Assembly (NCBI GenBank): GCA_039566865.1
Contig: CM076944.1
Span: forward strand, 5,912,501-5,976,500
Source of the DNA: Aurelia coerulea
Taxonomy: Eukaryota; Cnidaria; Scyphozoa; Semaeostomeae; Ulmaridae
Length of the DNA: 64,000 nucleotides
Reading direction: 5' to 3'
Position 1 is the first letter of the stretch. Each line of letters opens with the position of its first letter. Positions 32,793-44,280 of the stretch are shown one piece after another. The translations under genes and the position numbers were made by a program. The notes beneath the pieces are model-generated. The model was given only the letters and a program-made list of their open reading frames with translations. It had not been told where the DNA came from and searched no databases.

Positions 32793-33399
32793 ATGCCCAA
32801 AAGAATACGCCCTTTGTGTCGGCTGTGTCATTTGGAGCACTGGGAATGAATATGTCTTTGACGTCATACTGGGAATGATTAAAATCAATTCAACAACTCG
32901 TAGGCTGAAGTAACGCGTGCTTCTTCCAATTTTGGTTAATCATGAGACTGGAAAATAGATGCTTCCAGCTGCAACTGTTTGGAGCCTTCCTTGATATTGC
33001 GAATGCTGATTTGTCAGTTGATGGTCTGACGTTTTCCAACAACCAACAGTGGCCATTTTACCCATCAGTCTATAGATTTTAGCCTGCATGCCCTGCTACA
33101 GTACTACAATACTACTGTGCAGTGCAGTGCAGTGCTACAGTACTAAAATATCTGTCGGTACCCTTGGTGCAAGAGTGTCCTTTCGAGTTTCTTTTAAAAC
33201 CTTGAGTACAGTTTTGCTCAAGTCAAACGTGCACTTACAACTCTCTTTCTACGATACGTTCTTGACCTCATGTTGATACAGCTTTTAGCATTGCATGTTT
33301 GGAATTCATCTCGGAAGAGAGGTCAGGTCAGCTATAAGTCAACAGAAATGTATCAACAGCCTAAACCCAAAAAAGTTTAGCATAAAATAGCTCTACTCC
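32793..33399. other. Unassigned stretch
   Basis: A CAGTG-rich patch (33115-33145, GTGCAGTGCAGTGCAGTGC) lies in a short imperfect palindrome of GTACTACAATACTAC-type motifs. No gene is recognised. Confidence 0.4.
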
Positions 33400-33780
33400 A
33401 ACTTAAAGACAAATGTCGGAGATAATTAACGTTAGAGGCCTGTGCAGTCTAAATATAGCCTATTGTATTCCATTGCAGCCGTGATATCGAGAGATTATCA
33501 AATCAGTTGGACAGATCATGGGTAGTTAGACACTGCTGGTGTGCTTCTATGGCGGAGCGCTGGATAATATGTATCTGCGGAGGAAATTTTTATAGTACTG
33601 CGGAGGAGATATCGAAAGACTCGTTCTTTCGATATCTCCTCCGCAGCGCAATAAAACATTTCCTCCGCAGATACATATTACCCAGCGCTCCTCCATAGAA
33701 GCGCACCAGCAGTGTCTAACTACCCATGGACAGATGAAGGAATTCAGCCGTATTTTGTTCTATTTTTAAGTCCATCTTAT
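33400..33780. repeat. Dispersed repeat, copy 2, interrupted by a foldback element
   Basis: The two halves (33400-33516 and 33729-33780) join to give the uninterrupted sequence seen at 6430-6612. The interruption falls at GGACAGAT. Confidence 0.65.
33517..33728. mobile_element. CATGGG foldback element, copy 1; 7-bp TSD
   Basis: Nearly the whole element is one hairpin: CATGGGTAGTTAGACACTGC on the left, GCAGTGTCTAACTACCCATG on the right, and GATATCGAAAGA / TCTTTCGATATC at the centre. Direct repeats GACAGAT flank it (33510-33516, 33729-33735). Relatives lie at 54968-55168 (7-bp repeats GTAGAAC), 50119, 50474 and 35015. CATG ends and a 7-8 bp duplication recall the P superfamily, but that is a guess. 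Confidence 0.85.
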
Positions 33781-34306
33781 TTAGAAGGCTTTGCAGGCCT
33801 GGGCAACTTTGCAGACCTGGGCAAGATCCGTTGGGTAGTAGTAGGGGGAGGGGGGGGGGGGGGGGGAGCGTCCTGTCAACATGCTCTGAACTAAATTTGC
33901 TCCATTTCCATGGATATTTTCAACAATCAGAGCGGACGGAGTAGCCAAGTACAGTTCAGCCTGCCTCGAGCGGCAACTCGGCCTCTTTAATGAAAACCTT
34001 GCGAAGGCCCCATTTAAACTTTTGGGCAACCCAGCTTCCTTGTGATGTTTTACACCAGCATTTTCGACTCCCATTTTTTCTATGGCGAGTTTTGATAAAA
34101 AGTCTTATCGAAACCTGATAACCGTTACTAGAATTTTGACGCCGATGCTTGGCCCTCCCCAAATCATTTTGGAAAAGTAATGATTTGTTCTAAATATATT
34201 TGTTCATTTTGAACGATTTCATTTGTGCCTTATTTCGTTTTTGTCTCTCAAATGCAATATCCATAACTGTATCAATTCTATTTGCGTTAAATTTACGATG
34301 CATTTT
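33781..34306. other. Unassigned stretch with a poly-G run
   Basis: A G-rich run lies at 33843-33868 (AGGGGGAGGGGGG...). No element ends or coding sequence are recognised. Confidence 0.4.
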
Positions 34307-34440
34307 CGAAACTTCGAAAAATTTTGTCCATGTTTTCGAAACTTCGCAAAATTTGTCCGTGTTTTCGAAACTTCGCAAAATTTGTCCGTGTTTTCGAAAC
34401 TTCGGAAAGTCATTTGTCCGAGTTTTTGTATTTGGTAGAA
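34307..34440. repeat. ~31-bp minisatellite, about four units
   Basis: The unit TTTTCGAAACTTCGCAAAATT + TGTCCGTG repeats with few changes. ORFs in several frames arise from it. Confidence 0.75.
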
Positions 34441-35014
34441 GGGAAAAACGAAAAGTCGGACAAGTAAAGATTGGAAAAAAATTTCCGAACTTTCCGAGTT
34501 TTCTGAGTTTTCACCCTGGCCCATGTCTGACCCATTCATTAAAACTAGGCCAATTACACTCGATTAGTAATTGGCGTTTGAAGAATGAATTTTTAGAAAA
34601 TGCTTATCTTTTGAATCTAGAAAATGGAGAGTCTTTGTTTTGGCTTTCTATTTGAAAACCGTTTTTGATCAGGCATGTTCGATTTCAAAGCACTCGGTAT
34701 GTGGTTCCTTCCAGTTCTGTTGTTTTCTTTTCATTCCTCAAAATATACTATGAAATCACTTCCTAAAGCAATGAAAACTGCTTGTGATAAAAATCTCTAA
34801 ACTTGATTGTAGGCTGAACTTGATGGGATAAAGTTCGGGATATATTCGTTATTTGGAGATAAGAGTTTTGAGGTAACTATACTCGTAAGCAGGGACGCTG
34901 GACGAAGAACATTTTGAGGGAGCAAAACTGCAAATTTGAGGGCAAAACAATAGAAGAATAACATATTTAGGCCATTTTTGAGAGGGCAGAAGGGGCGGTC
35001 GCTCCTATACCTCA
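34441..35014. other. Unassigned stretch
   Basis: No gene, element end or tandem repeat is recognised. Confidence 0.35.
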
Positions 35015-35093
35015 TATATTATTCATCCGCATGTACATATTAGTTGCAGCGCTCCTCCATAGAAACACACCAGGAGTGTCTAGCTACCCATGA
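35015..35093. mobile_element. CATGGG foldback element, right-half fragment
   Basis: ATCCGCATGTACATATTAG...AGCGCTCCTCCATAGAAAC...CAGGAGTGTCTAGCTACCCATG matches the right arm of the complete copies. The left arm is missing. Confidence 0.65.
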
Positions 35094-35375
35094 TTCAGCC
35101 CGACAGCTATCACAATAAAATTTATTCTTAGCTATCATTGCCCAAAACCTTATTGCGTAATAGAGGCAGGGTGTGGTCCATAATTTCGTGCATTTGGGCT
35201 GACTGTGTTGCCATTTTTTACCCATGAGTACAAATTATAGGAAAGGCATAGATAATTTCATCAAAGAATATTTTTTGGCTTGCCAAGGCGCTATGACATT
35301 TAAAATCTTAAGGAAAAGCTGACATTTTGTTAGCAAGAATGCTCCGTGAGTCACCCTAGAGGATCAAATTTGAGC

Positions 35376-35488
35376 GAATTAATCAAGATTGTTAGGCCTT
35401 ATTTTGGAGGATTCTGAGATGAACCATTTTCACCTTTTGTAACTTGAAAACGATTTTACCGATTTTAACTAATAAAAGCAAATTTTAG
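35376..35488. repeat. Dispersed repeat shared with 23815-23930
   Basis: See 23815. This copy ends exactly where the mariner-type MITE begins. Confidence 0.5.
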
Positions 35489-36094
35489 TGCCGGGTGTCC
35501 TAAAATAATGTATACAGATTTGGTTGACTCCAGCGATGTGAATTTAGCTTTAATCAATGGCTAATCATTCTCAAAATGTTCCTCGATAGTTAACTTGAAC
35601 ATAGATACCTCGTTTGTTGGTATTGGTGCTTTGAGAGCAGAAATATCAATCTTGGAAGCTCACATTTGCGTCCACTTGCAAACTAGGGCTTTGGCCTTTA
35701 GGCCTAAGCAAATTCCTGAACCACATCGAAATTAAGAACTGAAATTAATGAAAGATTAAGAAACTTCCCAATGGGTGACTGGGGGGTGACTTCTGGAAAA
35801 CAGAATAACACAAGATCTAATATTTCTCAAATTTAATCAAGGCTATCGTTGATTTATTTGCTGTGCCTTAAGAAATTGCTTAGGCCAAAAGGCCAAAGCT
35901 CTGGTTTGCAGGTGGACGCAAATTTGAGCTTTCAAGATTGATATTTCTGCTCTCAAAGCACCAGTACCAACAAACGAGGTGTCTGTTCAAGTTAACTATC
36001 GAAGAGCATTTTGAGAGTTATTAGCCATTGATTAAGGCTAAAATCACAGTGCTAGAGTGAACCAAATCCGTATACATTTTTTGGGACACCCAGT
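35489..36094. mobile_element. ~605-bp mariner-type palindromic MITE (complete copy)
   Basis: CCGGGTGTCCTAAAATAATG at the left and TTTTTTGGGACACCCAGTA at the right. The arms (~220 bp) pair: AATGTTCCTCGATAGTTAACTTG / CAAGTTAACTATCGAAGAGCATT; CCAATACC / GGTACTGG; GGCCTTTAGGCCTAAGC / GCTTAGGCCAAAAGGCC. The left TA appears mutated to TG. The partial copy at 1-107 is the same family. Confidence 0.85.
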
Positions 36095-36569
36095 ATCGAG
36101 ATTGCCGTGATAAATGCGCTGTAAGCAACTGAAATGAGCTGAAAGAAGTGACATTTCATTAGAGATAAATTCCTTGTGATAAAACGAGGGCCTGAGCAGG
36201 GTAGCGCACAGTGATCTACGCTAGGCCATCGAAGAGCTGTCTAATTTGAAGTCTTCAATTTGTAATCGGTGTTATGTTTACAAAATGCTGCAAAATCTAA
36301 GGGTCATTTGCTGCAAAGAATTTTTAAATTGCTCAACGGAAATCTGATACATTGATTTTTGAAATTGGGCCTAACAAGGTAGAAGGATGGCAATGTCTGG
36401 ATCAAAGCTTACAACTTCTTTATCCTGATCCTCTAATGATGTTCTTTGCGGTGAAATTTGTTAGAAAATTCCCCCTTTTATTTTTGCTGCGTTTAGAAAT
36501 TTTCATTATAGTACTTCTGACAAATTTCTTGTCTTCAAAAAGCCATTGCAAAATCACGGGCGACTTGAA

Positions 36570-36880
36570 GATTAAATGTTGGCCTATCTTCGCACCATAC
36601 CTCCAGTGCTTTGTTGACTAAAGCATTTTAGAATTAGGCCTAAGGAGTGATGGCGGGTAAGCTGGTTCCCTTGCAGTGTGCATTGACTTTTTCGATAATG
36701 CGAGAGCAGATGAACACAGAAGGAGAACAAACATGGTGCTTTCAACATTTAATTGTTGCTAATCATGCATTAGTCAATAAAGCACTGGAGGTATGTTGTG
36801 AAGGTTGTTGATTATTGGGCATTAGGCCATAACGGACAAAAACTAAGGTAGGCCAACATTTTTTCTTCACGTCGCCCGTG
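36570..36880. repeat. Inverted repeat around a candidate first exon
   Basis: CATACCTCCAGTGCTTTGTTGAC (36598-36620) is mirrored by GTCAATAAAGCACTGGAGGTATG (36773-36795). The outer blocks CGGGCGACTTGAAG...ATGTTGGCCTA and TAGGCCAACATTTTTTCTTCACGTCGCCCG also pair. The right arm holds ~50 bp extra. Confidence 0.6.
36650..36790 (+). CDS. Candidate first coding exon of an unidentified gene (47 codons)
   Basis: GGAGTGATGG at the start is a good initiation context and an in-frame TAA lies two codons upstream. The frame stays open for 47 codons (MAGKLVPLQCALTFSIMREQ ... CFQHLIVANHALVNKALE) and ends, in phase 0, at a GTATGT donor. I do not recognise the protein. The exon's end lies in an inverted-repeat arm whose partner encodes the same last residues (ALVNKALE) with silent changes and also keeps GTATG. 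The phase would allow joining to 41543-41863, but nothing shows that they belong together. It may instead be a chance reading frame in a foldback. Confidence 0.35.
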
Positions 36881-36902
36881 GTAAAATTGGCTAGCAGCCT
36901 GT

Positions 36903-37140
36903 TGTTCAGTTCAGTTCAGTTTCATTGATCATCAATCTATACTACATACAATTCTACACAATTACATTGCAATAAATACTAAAAAAATACTATACTAAAT
37001 TAATAACGTCAAATACAAAACTACGATCTAAGCAAACGGAAAGGATAAATATTACATCATTGTATATAGTATAGATTGATTAAGGAGGAGCTCTCTTAGT
37101 AGGTGAACTAATCGAGAGAGAGCCCCCCCCCCCCCCCATA
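36903..37140 (-). mobile_element. LINE 3' end with (TGAAC)n tail, minus strand
   Basis: Read on the minus strand, an AT-rich 3' UTR (GTAATTGTGTAGAATTGTATG, GTATAGATTGATGATCAATG) ends in AAACTGAACTGAACTGAAC. The 5-bp tail repeat matches the longer run at 60383-60433. Simple-repeat tails like this are typical of L2/CR1-like non-LTR elements. A poly-C run (37124-37138) lies at its other edge. Confidence 0.55.
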
Positions 37141-37252
37141 AAAACATAGAAACTAAAAATATCAAGATAAAAACTATGAAGTACCTAGGATAGCTAAGGG
37201 TTTTTGGTCAATTTCAATTTCTGTTGGATGCTTGATTCAAATATTTCTCTTT

Positions 37253-37520
37253 ATAAGCTATTGTCACCCAGAGTTCTTTGCGGACACGCTATAATTTCAG
37301 GCTGTCTGAAAATAAGATTTGGCCTGAGCGGAACCAGAGATCCACAGTGCAGTGATTAAAATAATAGAACAGTTCAGCTATGAAATCAAACTTTCCTATT
37401 TGTTCACCACTGCAGTGTGTGGATCCACGCTTTCCGCTCTTGCCGAATTTGATTTTCAGACAGTTTGAAATTTCAGCGTGCCCGCAAAGGATCCTGGACA
37501 ACAATGGCTCTTTAATAACG
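37253..37520. mobile_element. MITE (GTCACCCAG...TTTCAGACTGTCTGAAAAT family), copy 1
   Basis: The left arm AAGCTATTGTCACCCAGAG...GGACACGCTATAATTTCAG...TGTCTGAAAAT pairs with the right arm ATTTTCAGACAGTTTGAAATTTC...AGCGTGCCCGCAAAGGATCC...CAATGGCTCTTTAA. The centre carries a second short inverted repeat around GGATCCACAGTGCAGTG / CACTGCAGTGTGTGGATCC. Copies also at 47932 and 58890. Confidence 0.8.
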
Positions 37521-38005
37521 AGGAGAAGTCTTTGCTTGGGCTTGACCGCTTGGCATTAGCAAAGGAGGACATGGGTGTTTTGTAAACATAGCGTAGGCCT
37601 AACCTGCGCACTAACTTTACATGAATTAGGGAAAGGCTAAAAGCGCAGGAAAGCACGATACCGGACAATATGTATGGATTCAGATATTTCTATTATTTTC
37701 AATGACGAAAGTAAAGGAAACCAAACGAATGGCCTTTTTGCTCAGCAAAATATGGATTGCTGCACTTTGCTGTCAGGTGGCCTAAGCAAGGACGCACCTG
37801 GTATGTAAACCGGCTACTGGCTACACAATCGCTGTATGCTCCTTAGAACTGATTTGTAGCAACAACAACAACAGCGAAATTGAAGGACTAGTGTAGCTAA
37901 TCTACCTTGTACTCACCTTTTAAGCTTACCTCTTTTCTGCTTCGAGGCCAAATGTTGGAGCATGCACAATTTACCCTTGCTGCTTTGGGTGAACCTTGAC
38001 CATCC
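37521..38005. other. Unassigned stretch
   Basis: A short CAA run is present at 37860-37875. No gene is recognised. Confidence 0.35.
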
Positions 38006-38500
38006 TACCGAGTGAGCCAGGAAAATGCTCCGGCTCTGAAAATTCATAGCACCAAGAGTGCGTTATTGGAATGAATCTAATTTTGCTTGATAGCTGAGAG
38101 ATTGAAGCACTTTTGTAATATTTCTTGCATTTTTGTGAGTACTGAAAATGAAGGTAAATTCGTCTGTACGAAGATTTCATGGTTGTGAAATGCCTGAAAA
38201 AGGCCAAAAACGTTTGATCACATCATAACGAAACTCTTCACACAGAACGATAAAGAATGTAGAAGTTTTACATGGGTGAGAGGTATCGTCTGCAAAATTG
38301 AAAATTTTCATAATTTGTTCAAAAACACATTTCTTGTAACTCCTGAGAGACATGAAATGCCCTTGCATATTGTTCTGTGTGAGAAGGTTCCTGACCTAAG
38401 TGTTTTAGGCCCCTTTTCAGGTGATTCGCAATGAAGAAATTTTCGTAAATTCAAAATTACGTATCTTTTCATTGCTCATTGCAACGCGAAAACAATGTCA
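38006..38500. mobile_element. Palindromic MITE (15455/29396 family)
   Basis: TACCGAGTGAGCCAGGAAAATG begins the element. Blocks AATGAATCTAATTTTGCTTGATAGC, TGTGAGTACTGAAAATGAAGG and GAAATGCCTGAAAAAGG are reverse complements of the copy at 30215-30480. After the centre, AAGTGTTTTAGGCCCC matches 15788-15800. The right limit is uncertain. Confidence 0.6.
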
Positions 38501-41165
38501 TAGATAGTTTGATCTTTAAGCTGTCTTGTCAAGCTTGCAGGAAGACCATTTTGGTTCAAATTAGCAGTTATTTTAGCGCAAAATTTCTAGCCTAAACATG
38601 ATCAATTCCAAGACAGGACTTGGAGATTTCAAAAGAGTTTTTCTTTTCTAGGACTCATGCAATATGCAAGGCGTCAAGAAGAGAACCCGGCAAAATTTAG
38701 CTGCAAGAAGTACTGACGACTTTTGCTATCAGAAAGCAGAGCATATTGTAGGGAGGGGGACTGGCCTAACCATAAATCAACAAGATGCATCCGAGTAGTA
38801 ACCAGCTCCGTTGCTCAAAGGTGCAAGGGGTGTGCTTGAAACGAAAGGAGACGCCACTCATTTGGAATGCATCTTCGTTTGGCCCTGGGCGTTTGGCCTT
38901 TCCTTGATGCGATAATTTGTTGCCCGTAAAGTTGCCGGTAAGGGTAAGATGAGAAGGGGGGGGGGGGGGAAGATGCCAGTTTCATTTGCAAAGGAATGTG
39001 GCGGACAATGTAGAAGGGCGCTGCCGTAATGCCGTATCGCCTTGCAGGGGTCTGATCTTCGCAATTATTTGACGCAAAACGTGCTAAAAGCTCAACCCAA
39101 TGATTTGAGATATCAAATGGCAGACTATCATCGTTGCAAGGATATACCCCACGATTTACCCCTTGGCAGCAGCGGTCTCACCCAGCCTATCAGAAGATTG
39201 CATGCAAGTTGAGGGATTTGAGAATCGCGTGAAACAATGCATATGAATAAAACATGAGGAGGTTATGCGATTCGGTTAGCAAAACAAAAGGCCCGGTATT
39301 CGATGAATGACTGTTGGTTTTCTACTCGATTTGATCGTGTAAACTTTGATGGTCTTTGTGTAGAAGCCACATCTAACAAGAGGCAACCGTTCCTGTTCTT
39401 TCGGTAACCGCCCATCTCAAGTCAGGAGAGTTGTCCACATCAAGGGCGATTGCCTGACGTGCTGTTTTGCGTACAGAAGAGTGTCAAAGATCATATGTTT
39501 GTTGATCTATCATTGATCTTTCCTTATGGTAAGTTTATGTTTTTATTTATCTTACTGAAAGTTGAAATACGATCAACAAACTTGGACGGGAGATCTTCAG
39601 CCACTAAGCGGAGGGAGGCACGCATCTATTGTTTATTATGCCGCACAAAAGCGCGCGGGAGCTTCAAGTCGGTTCATTCGATCGTTCATCTAAGGTTTTG
39701 CTAACTTACCACAGCGGCCATTATTAGTAAGTAACCATATAATTCAGGGCCCTGGAGTGGGTTGACCACTCGGGAACCCCTCATGAGCTGTTAGCTGTTT
39801 GGTTCTTTTGTAAAGGTAGAACAGATTTATCGCAGAAATCTGTCAGGTTTGTAATTATTTATGAATGTTAAAGTAGATCACATCTTGCGTGAATCAAAGA
39901 TTGAAAGGCCGGGAACAGGTATCAATACATTTGAAAGCCCGTTTGTGTTTTTCTGTTGTTGTAAGAGCTTAGGCCAACTGAGAGGGAAAGGAAAGCCCAT
40001 TCATATCTGCTCTAACATAAACATCATTTCAATGACAGCTTGAGCTGCTCTCGAAAATAGTTTGCTGCAGGCAAAAACACTTCATTTGATTGATAACCAG
40101 AGGTTAATATCAGAAGCTGTTTTACGATGGTTAACTACCCTAACCGCATAGCATGTTTCACATTTGTTTAGAACGTGTAGAGTTCTTTTGGAATTAAACT
40201 TTGTGCACTCTAGCAGGTCAGGATTACAGAACTTAGCTCTTCGCAAATTTTCAAAATAGCTGGACAACAATTGCGTGCACAGTTTTGCTTTGTGGTCTTA
40301 TTTCCGTTCACAAAAGGTACATCAAAAGTGAAGGGTCCCGCCGCTTTTCTATTGTCTTTTAAACAAGGAGCTTGTAGGTTGACGCTGATTGGTTAAAGCC
40401 ATGTCATTTTGAGTGTTGTTATCACGCAACATGTGTTGAGAACAATAAGGTGAATGAAACACGAAGCCGCGATCTTTCATCAAGGAATGTTTGGCATTCT
40501 TGGAAATTAACTACTCTTTACTGTTACTCAAAGATTCTGCCTAGCCTGTTTCAAGAGAGTAAAGTGCTGAAATGCCGGTATAAACATAGGATTGTTCGCC
40601 AACAAGATTTCGAGTGTTGTTTACATGCGTTTCAATGGTTTGTATATCATTTGCTTTGCCCTTACTTTGACCTCACCTACATTTCATATCAATATGAGTT
40701 TTGAATGAACTTCATTCTAAGTTCAGGGCTATCCTACCAAAACAAGATCAGATCTGGTTTATATCTTCCCAAGGAATCGTTGCTTAGGACTGTGATGGTG
40801 GTCTGTTTTGTACGAAGCATCAAACTCAGAAGGAAGCTGATTTCAGCAAGTAGCAGCAAGTAGCTCTTTACTTTGCCCTGATGAGGAAGATTTTCATAAT
40901 TTCACTTCTAAATCACGGATCAAGGCTTACTTGTGGCTTTACATCCACAGGATTCATGAATTAAATATCTTGGGACTTATTTTTCTTTCGAATTCATCAT
41001 GTGAAGATTGCGTGAGGACTTAGCGTACCGGAACGTGTCCATGTAATTGGAATATCAAGGGCACTTAGTCCATTTATTGATATTTATAGCACCGTACCCC
41101 GGCTTTTTGATATTGCATCTCAACATCAAAGCTGCGAATTGTAAAATAAATTGTTTCTTTGTTAG
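38501..41165. other. Long stretch without recognisable genes
   Basis: A poly-G run sits at 38956-38969. Several ORFs of 60-84 residues occur on both strands without domains or good splice context. If the plus-strand candidate exons at 36650 and 41543 belong to one gene, this would be intron. Confidence 0.35.
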
Positions 41166-41413
41166 AACTTGGCAGGGCTGAATGTCCTGATTTGGTGAAT
41201 CAGAGGGTACCTGAGCCATCTGAGGCGCCTCGGCACGATTATGAGAATCCCGAACCAAATATTTGCACAAAACCGCAATCGACCTTTGAAAATATCGTAT
41301 CAGCTTTCAGCGGCAAGAAAGATATGAAGTTTCCTCGTACAAATGAAGAAAAATGCATGAAAACATTCTGGCCGAAACCCAATCTGGTCACCAGCCCATT
41401 GCCCATAAAGTAA
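41166..41413 (+). CDS. Candidate coding exon, unidentified, ending in a stop
   Basis: A pyrimidine-rich acceptor (TTGTTTCTTTGTTAG) precedes an open frame of ~82 codons to a TAA at 41411-41413. The frame is Pro/Glu-rich at first (VPEPSEAPRHDYENPEPN), then STFENIVSAFSGKKDMKFPR and MKTFWPKPNLVTSPLPIK. The composition looks protein-like and hydrophilic. The exon would start in phase 1 (two bases complete a codon). It could be a terminal exon, or be spliced at an internal GT. I recognise no family. Confidence 0.35.
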
Positions 41414-41542
41414 TAAGAAAAGTTGTCAGTCCACTTTGGCTTTGTTGTGGCTTTCAGCAAAATAGTCTGTTATTAATGCAACGCAGCCTTGCCCGGTCTC
41501 TGTAACCGAGAGTTTCCTGTACTCTTCCACTCTTGTCCTTAG

Positions 41543-41863
41543 GTGAGAGAACGAAGTAATGCAGACAGGCAACTGGGTGGATCAAAGCGAGAGGACGCCA
41601 TTGAAACTAAGGCCCCTTCGCCTTGCCTCAACTCGGACTCTAGCATAGTCAATGGGACAAGCAACGGATCGACTGATAACGACCTTCATACAATCAAACT
41701 GAAAACTTCGAGCCCTGACCCGAGTTACGAGCTGGAGGGGATGAGTGGCACACAGAGCATCGATGTCGAGGGTGGGAGAGTGGCGAACGGGCAGGAGAGC
41801 CCTGAAATTGATGTCGAAATCGAGAGTGAAAATACATTGGATGCTGATTCAGAAAGTAGGAAG
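41543..41863 (+). CDS. Candidate coding exon, acidic/Ser-rich, unidentified
   Basis: A good acceptor (CTCTTGTCCTTAG, ending 41542) is followed by exactly 107 open codons, phase 0 at both ends, up to AAG|GTATAC (41864). The peptide (VRERSNADRQLGGSKRED..., ...SSPDPSYELEGMSG..., ...SPEIDVEIESENTLDADSES) is acidic and Ser/Asn-rich, typical of a disordered region. Reading on past the donor gives intron-like AT-rich sequence. No domain is visible, so function is unknown. It is the best exon candidate in the right half. Confidence 0.5.
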
Positions 41864-44270
41864 GTATACAATGATAAATTATTGATAGTCTGCAAACTTA
41901 CTCGCATGTTGTTTACGTGTGAATTTAGCAACAAGTTGAGGTTAATTTCTAACCTTTTCTAGCCCCGTGAAACGCCTTCTTAGGGGCGTTTTTCTGCATG
42001 CCAAGTGGTAGGACCGGTTGTTAGAGCTGCGACTTCTTCCTCGTTTCATTTCCTAGTTTTTAAATGGAAGTGCCCAGCAAGAAATTATCAACACAAGATC
42101 AAGCTATTAGTATCTCCACAGACGCACAGTGAAGACTTACTACGTAAGATACACAACACGTATCCTGTTGTGCTGCAAAGAAAACTAGCCGAACTGAAAT
42201 GGTTCTGTACTTTAGCTACTGTACCTCTTTGATCTCCAATTTTCGCAGCCCTTTTCAAGCGAAACTTTGAAAAAAGAACAATACTAAAACAAACCCTGCC
42301 CCCTATTGATATACTTGCGGAATATTCTTGCTGTAAATTCGTGTCACACGCAGAACCTGTCGCTAGATATGCCTCTTTGTTTTGGTGATGTTAAAATATT
42401 TATAGTTCAGATAGGATCTTGATTTTCGTGTATTTAAGCTGAAAACAATGCCATTTTCTATTACTTATCCAATTCAGCATTTAAAACCTTCATTTTCAAC
42501 CTGTATTAAAGCGAGGTTATAATGCACTATCAACGTCCCATCCTCCCATGATTAGACTTCAAAACCTCGTGCTACGCGACAGTATCTCCAATGTTAACGC
42601 CCTGTTGGACTTTCTACAGGGCTTCTTGTTTTAGCTCTAGATTACAATGACGAAGTGGACCAGCAATTGAAATAGATTTATAAGGCCTGGCAGGGGCACT
42701 TACTATAGTAAAGCTTAGGACATTTTGATAGCAAAAAGGTGAATGCCACCCTACCATCTCCTATCTGATCTGATGGAGATACCGTTTCATCTTTGGTGGC
42801 AATTCTAGCAGAAGTCATTGCCAATTTTCGCACTCTATTCCAACTGAATCAATTTTGGTGTTTTCATGTGCACCTTCAATTTGATAAACTTCCTCTGGCC
42901 CCGAATTTGACCGTGCATTCGTGGTTGCTTTACAGAATTCAGTTTTCATGTAGTTAGATTGTAAGTCAAGCCTTCGCTAACCGAAATTGTGGTTTGGTGG
43001 ATAAAGGAATTCTTGCGGAATATAGCCGCTGTACAAATTATAACAACTAGCTTCATAACCGCATTTCTACTGACAATAACGCGGCTTTATTTTAGGCCAA
43101 AGACAGATTCCTGCATTTGCGAAGCATTGCGTTTGTGATTGATCAGGGCTTTGAAAATCGATGCCCCTTTCTCGCTCGATCATTTATCTTTAACGGCTAA
43201 AACACGCTCAAATTTGTGGAATGGGTGTTACAGCCGAAAGGGGCGTTCTTCATCAGGTTCTCCCAAAGTAAGAACCTTTCTTCAAATCGTAATTAGCCCC
43301 CCCCCCCGTTTTGTTTATTTGCAGCACCACTATAAGTTGTTTAGGTTAAAGCAGGTACTTGCAATAAGATACCAAAATTCAGGGGGTATATTAAGCGTCT
43401 GCCAACGTGGACTCGTTTAGCATGCTAACTATCAAGTTGAGAAAGACTTGCAATTTCATGGCTGCAAATGTTGTCTTTCAATTTAAGAGACATACAAAGA
43501 AGCAAGAGAAAGTGCACGTCATTCTTTTAAACTTCGTTCGGGGGTGAATCACTCCCCAAGGAGCCTAAATGAGATTTTTATGGGAGCCCAAAGTATTTTG
43601 AGAATGAGCAAGATTTTATGTGAAATCCTAAAGATATGTAAGAAGATTTGCCGCGAAGGTTTGCGCAATTATGTTGGAATGATTTCCTCCACGACAGTAT
43701 CATCATGTCTTACCATGATAAGTGAATCATGAAAGGCCTGGCGTTACTTTGAGAAGAACGTCATACATCTCTGTTAACTTTCTTAACCAAGACGCTCTTA
43801 TAATACAATTTACTTTAAGTATGTTCCCCAGATCCAAAGAACATTGTACATCCTATGCTATGGTGAATCTCCCATATCTACTGCTCTATTGGTAGTTCTT
43901 ATTTAACTACCATATTGACTATGTTACCAGCATGAGCGGAACAAGGCCAAAGAGAGCTTCTCAAAGAAATACTTTGATCTTGCAGGGAACAAAGATCTCC
44001 TCATTTCAGAGACCTGTAAACTATTTAGCTCTGACTTCAAAGCAGTTTTGTATTTCATCGAAAATTGCCTTTCCCTAGATCAGTAGACCATAAAAAGTGG
44101 ACTGCAAAGAAAAGATAAACGCTTGCCAAGGCAGTTTCTTGCCAAGACATGCCAAGATACAATATGCCAAGGCTTACGTAAAGTTAAATCCTTTCCGAAT
44201 TAAAGCCATACCTAATTGAAGTTGGTTTTCATATTGCTAACTCAATGTGAAGCAAAATTGATAATGCTGG
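41864..44270. other. Long stretch without recognisable genes
   Basis: A poly-C run is present at 43297-43308. Two hairpins resemble bacterial terminators (near 41966-41995 and 42598-42630), but they have no such meaning here. The ORFs lack coding features. Confidence 0.35.
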
Positions 44271-44280
44271 CTTCTCCCAA

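Noticed and set aside
41966..42630. Two hairpins followed by T runs, like bacterial terminators
   Set aside because: The window is eukaryotic; such hairpins are expected by chance and have no linked operon.
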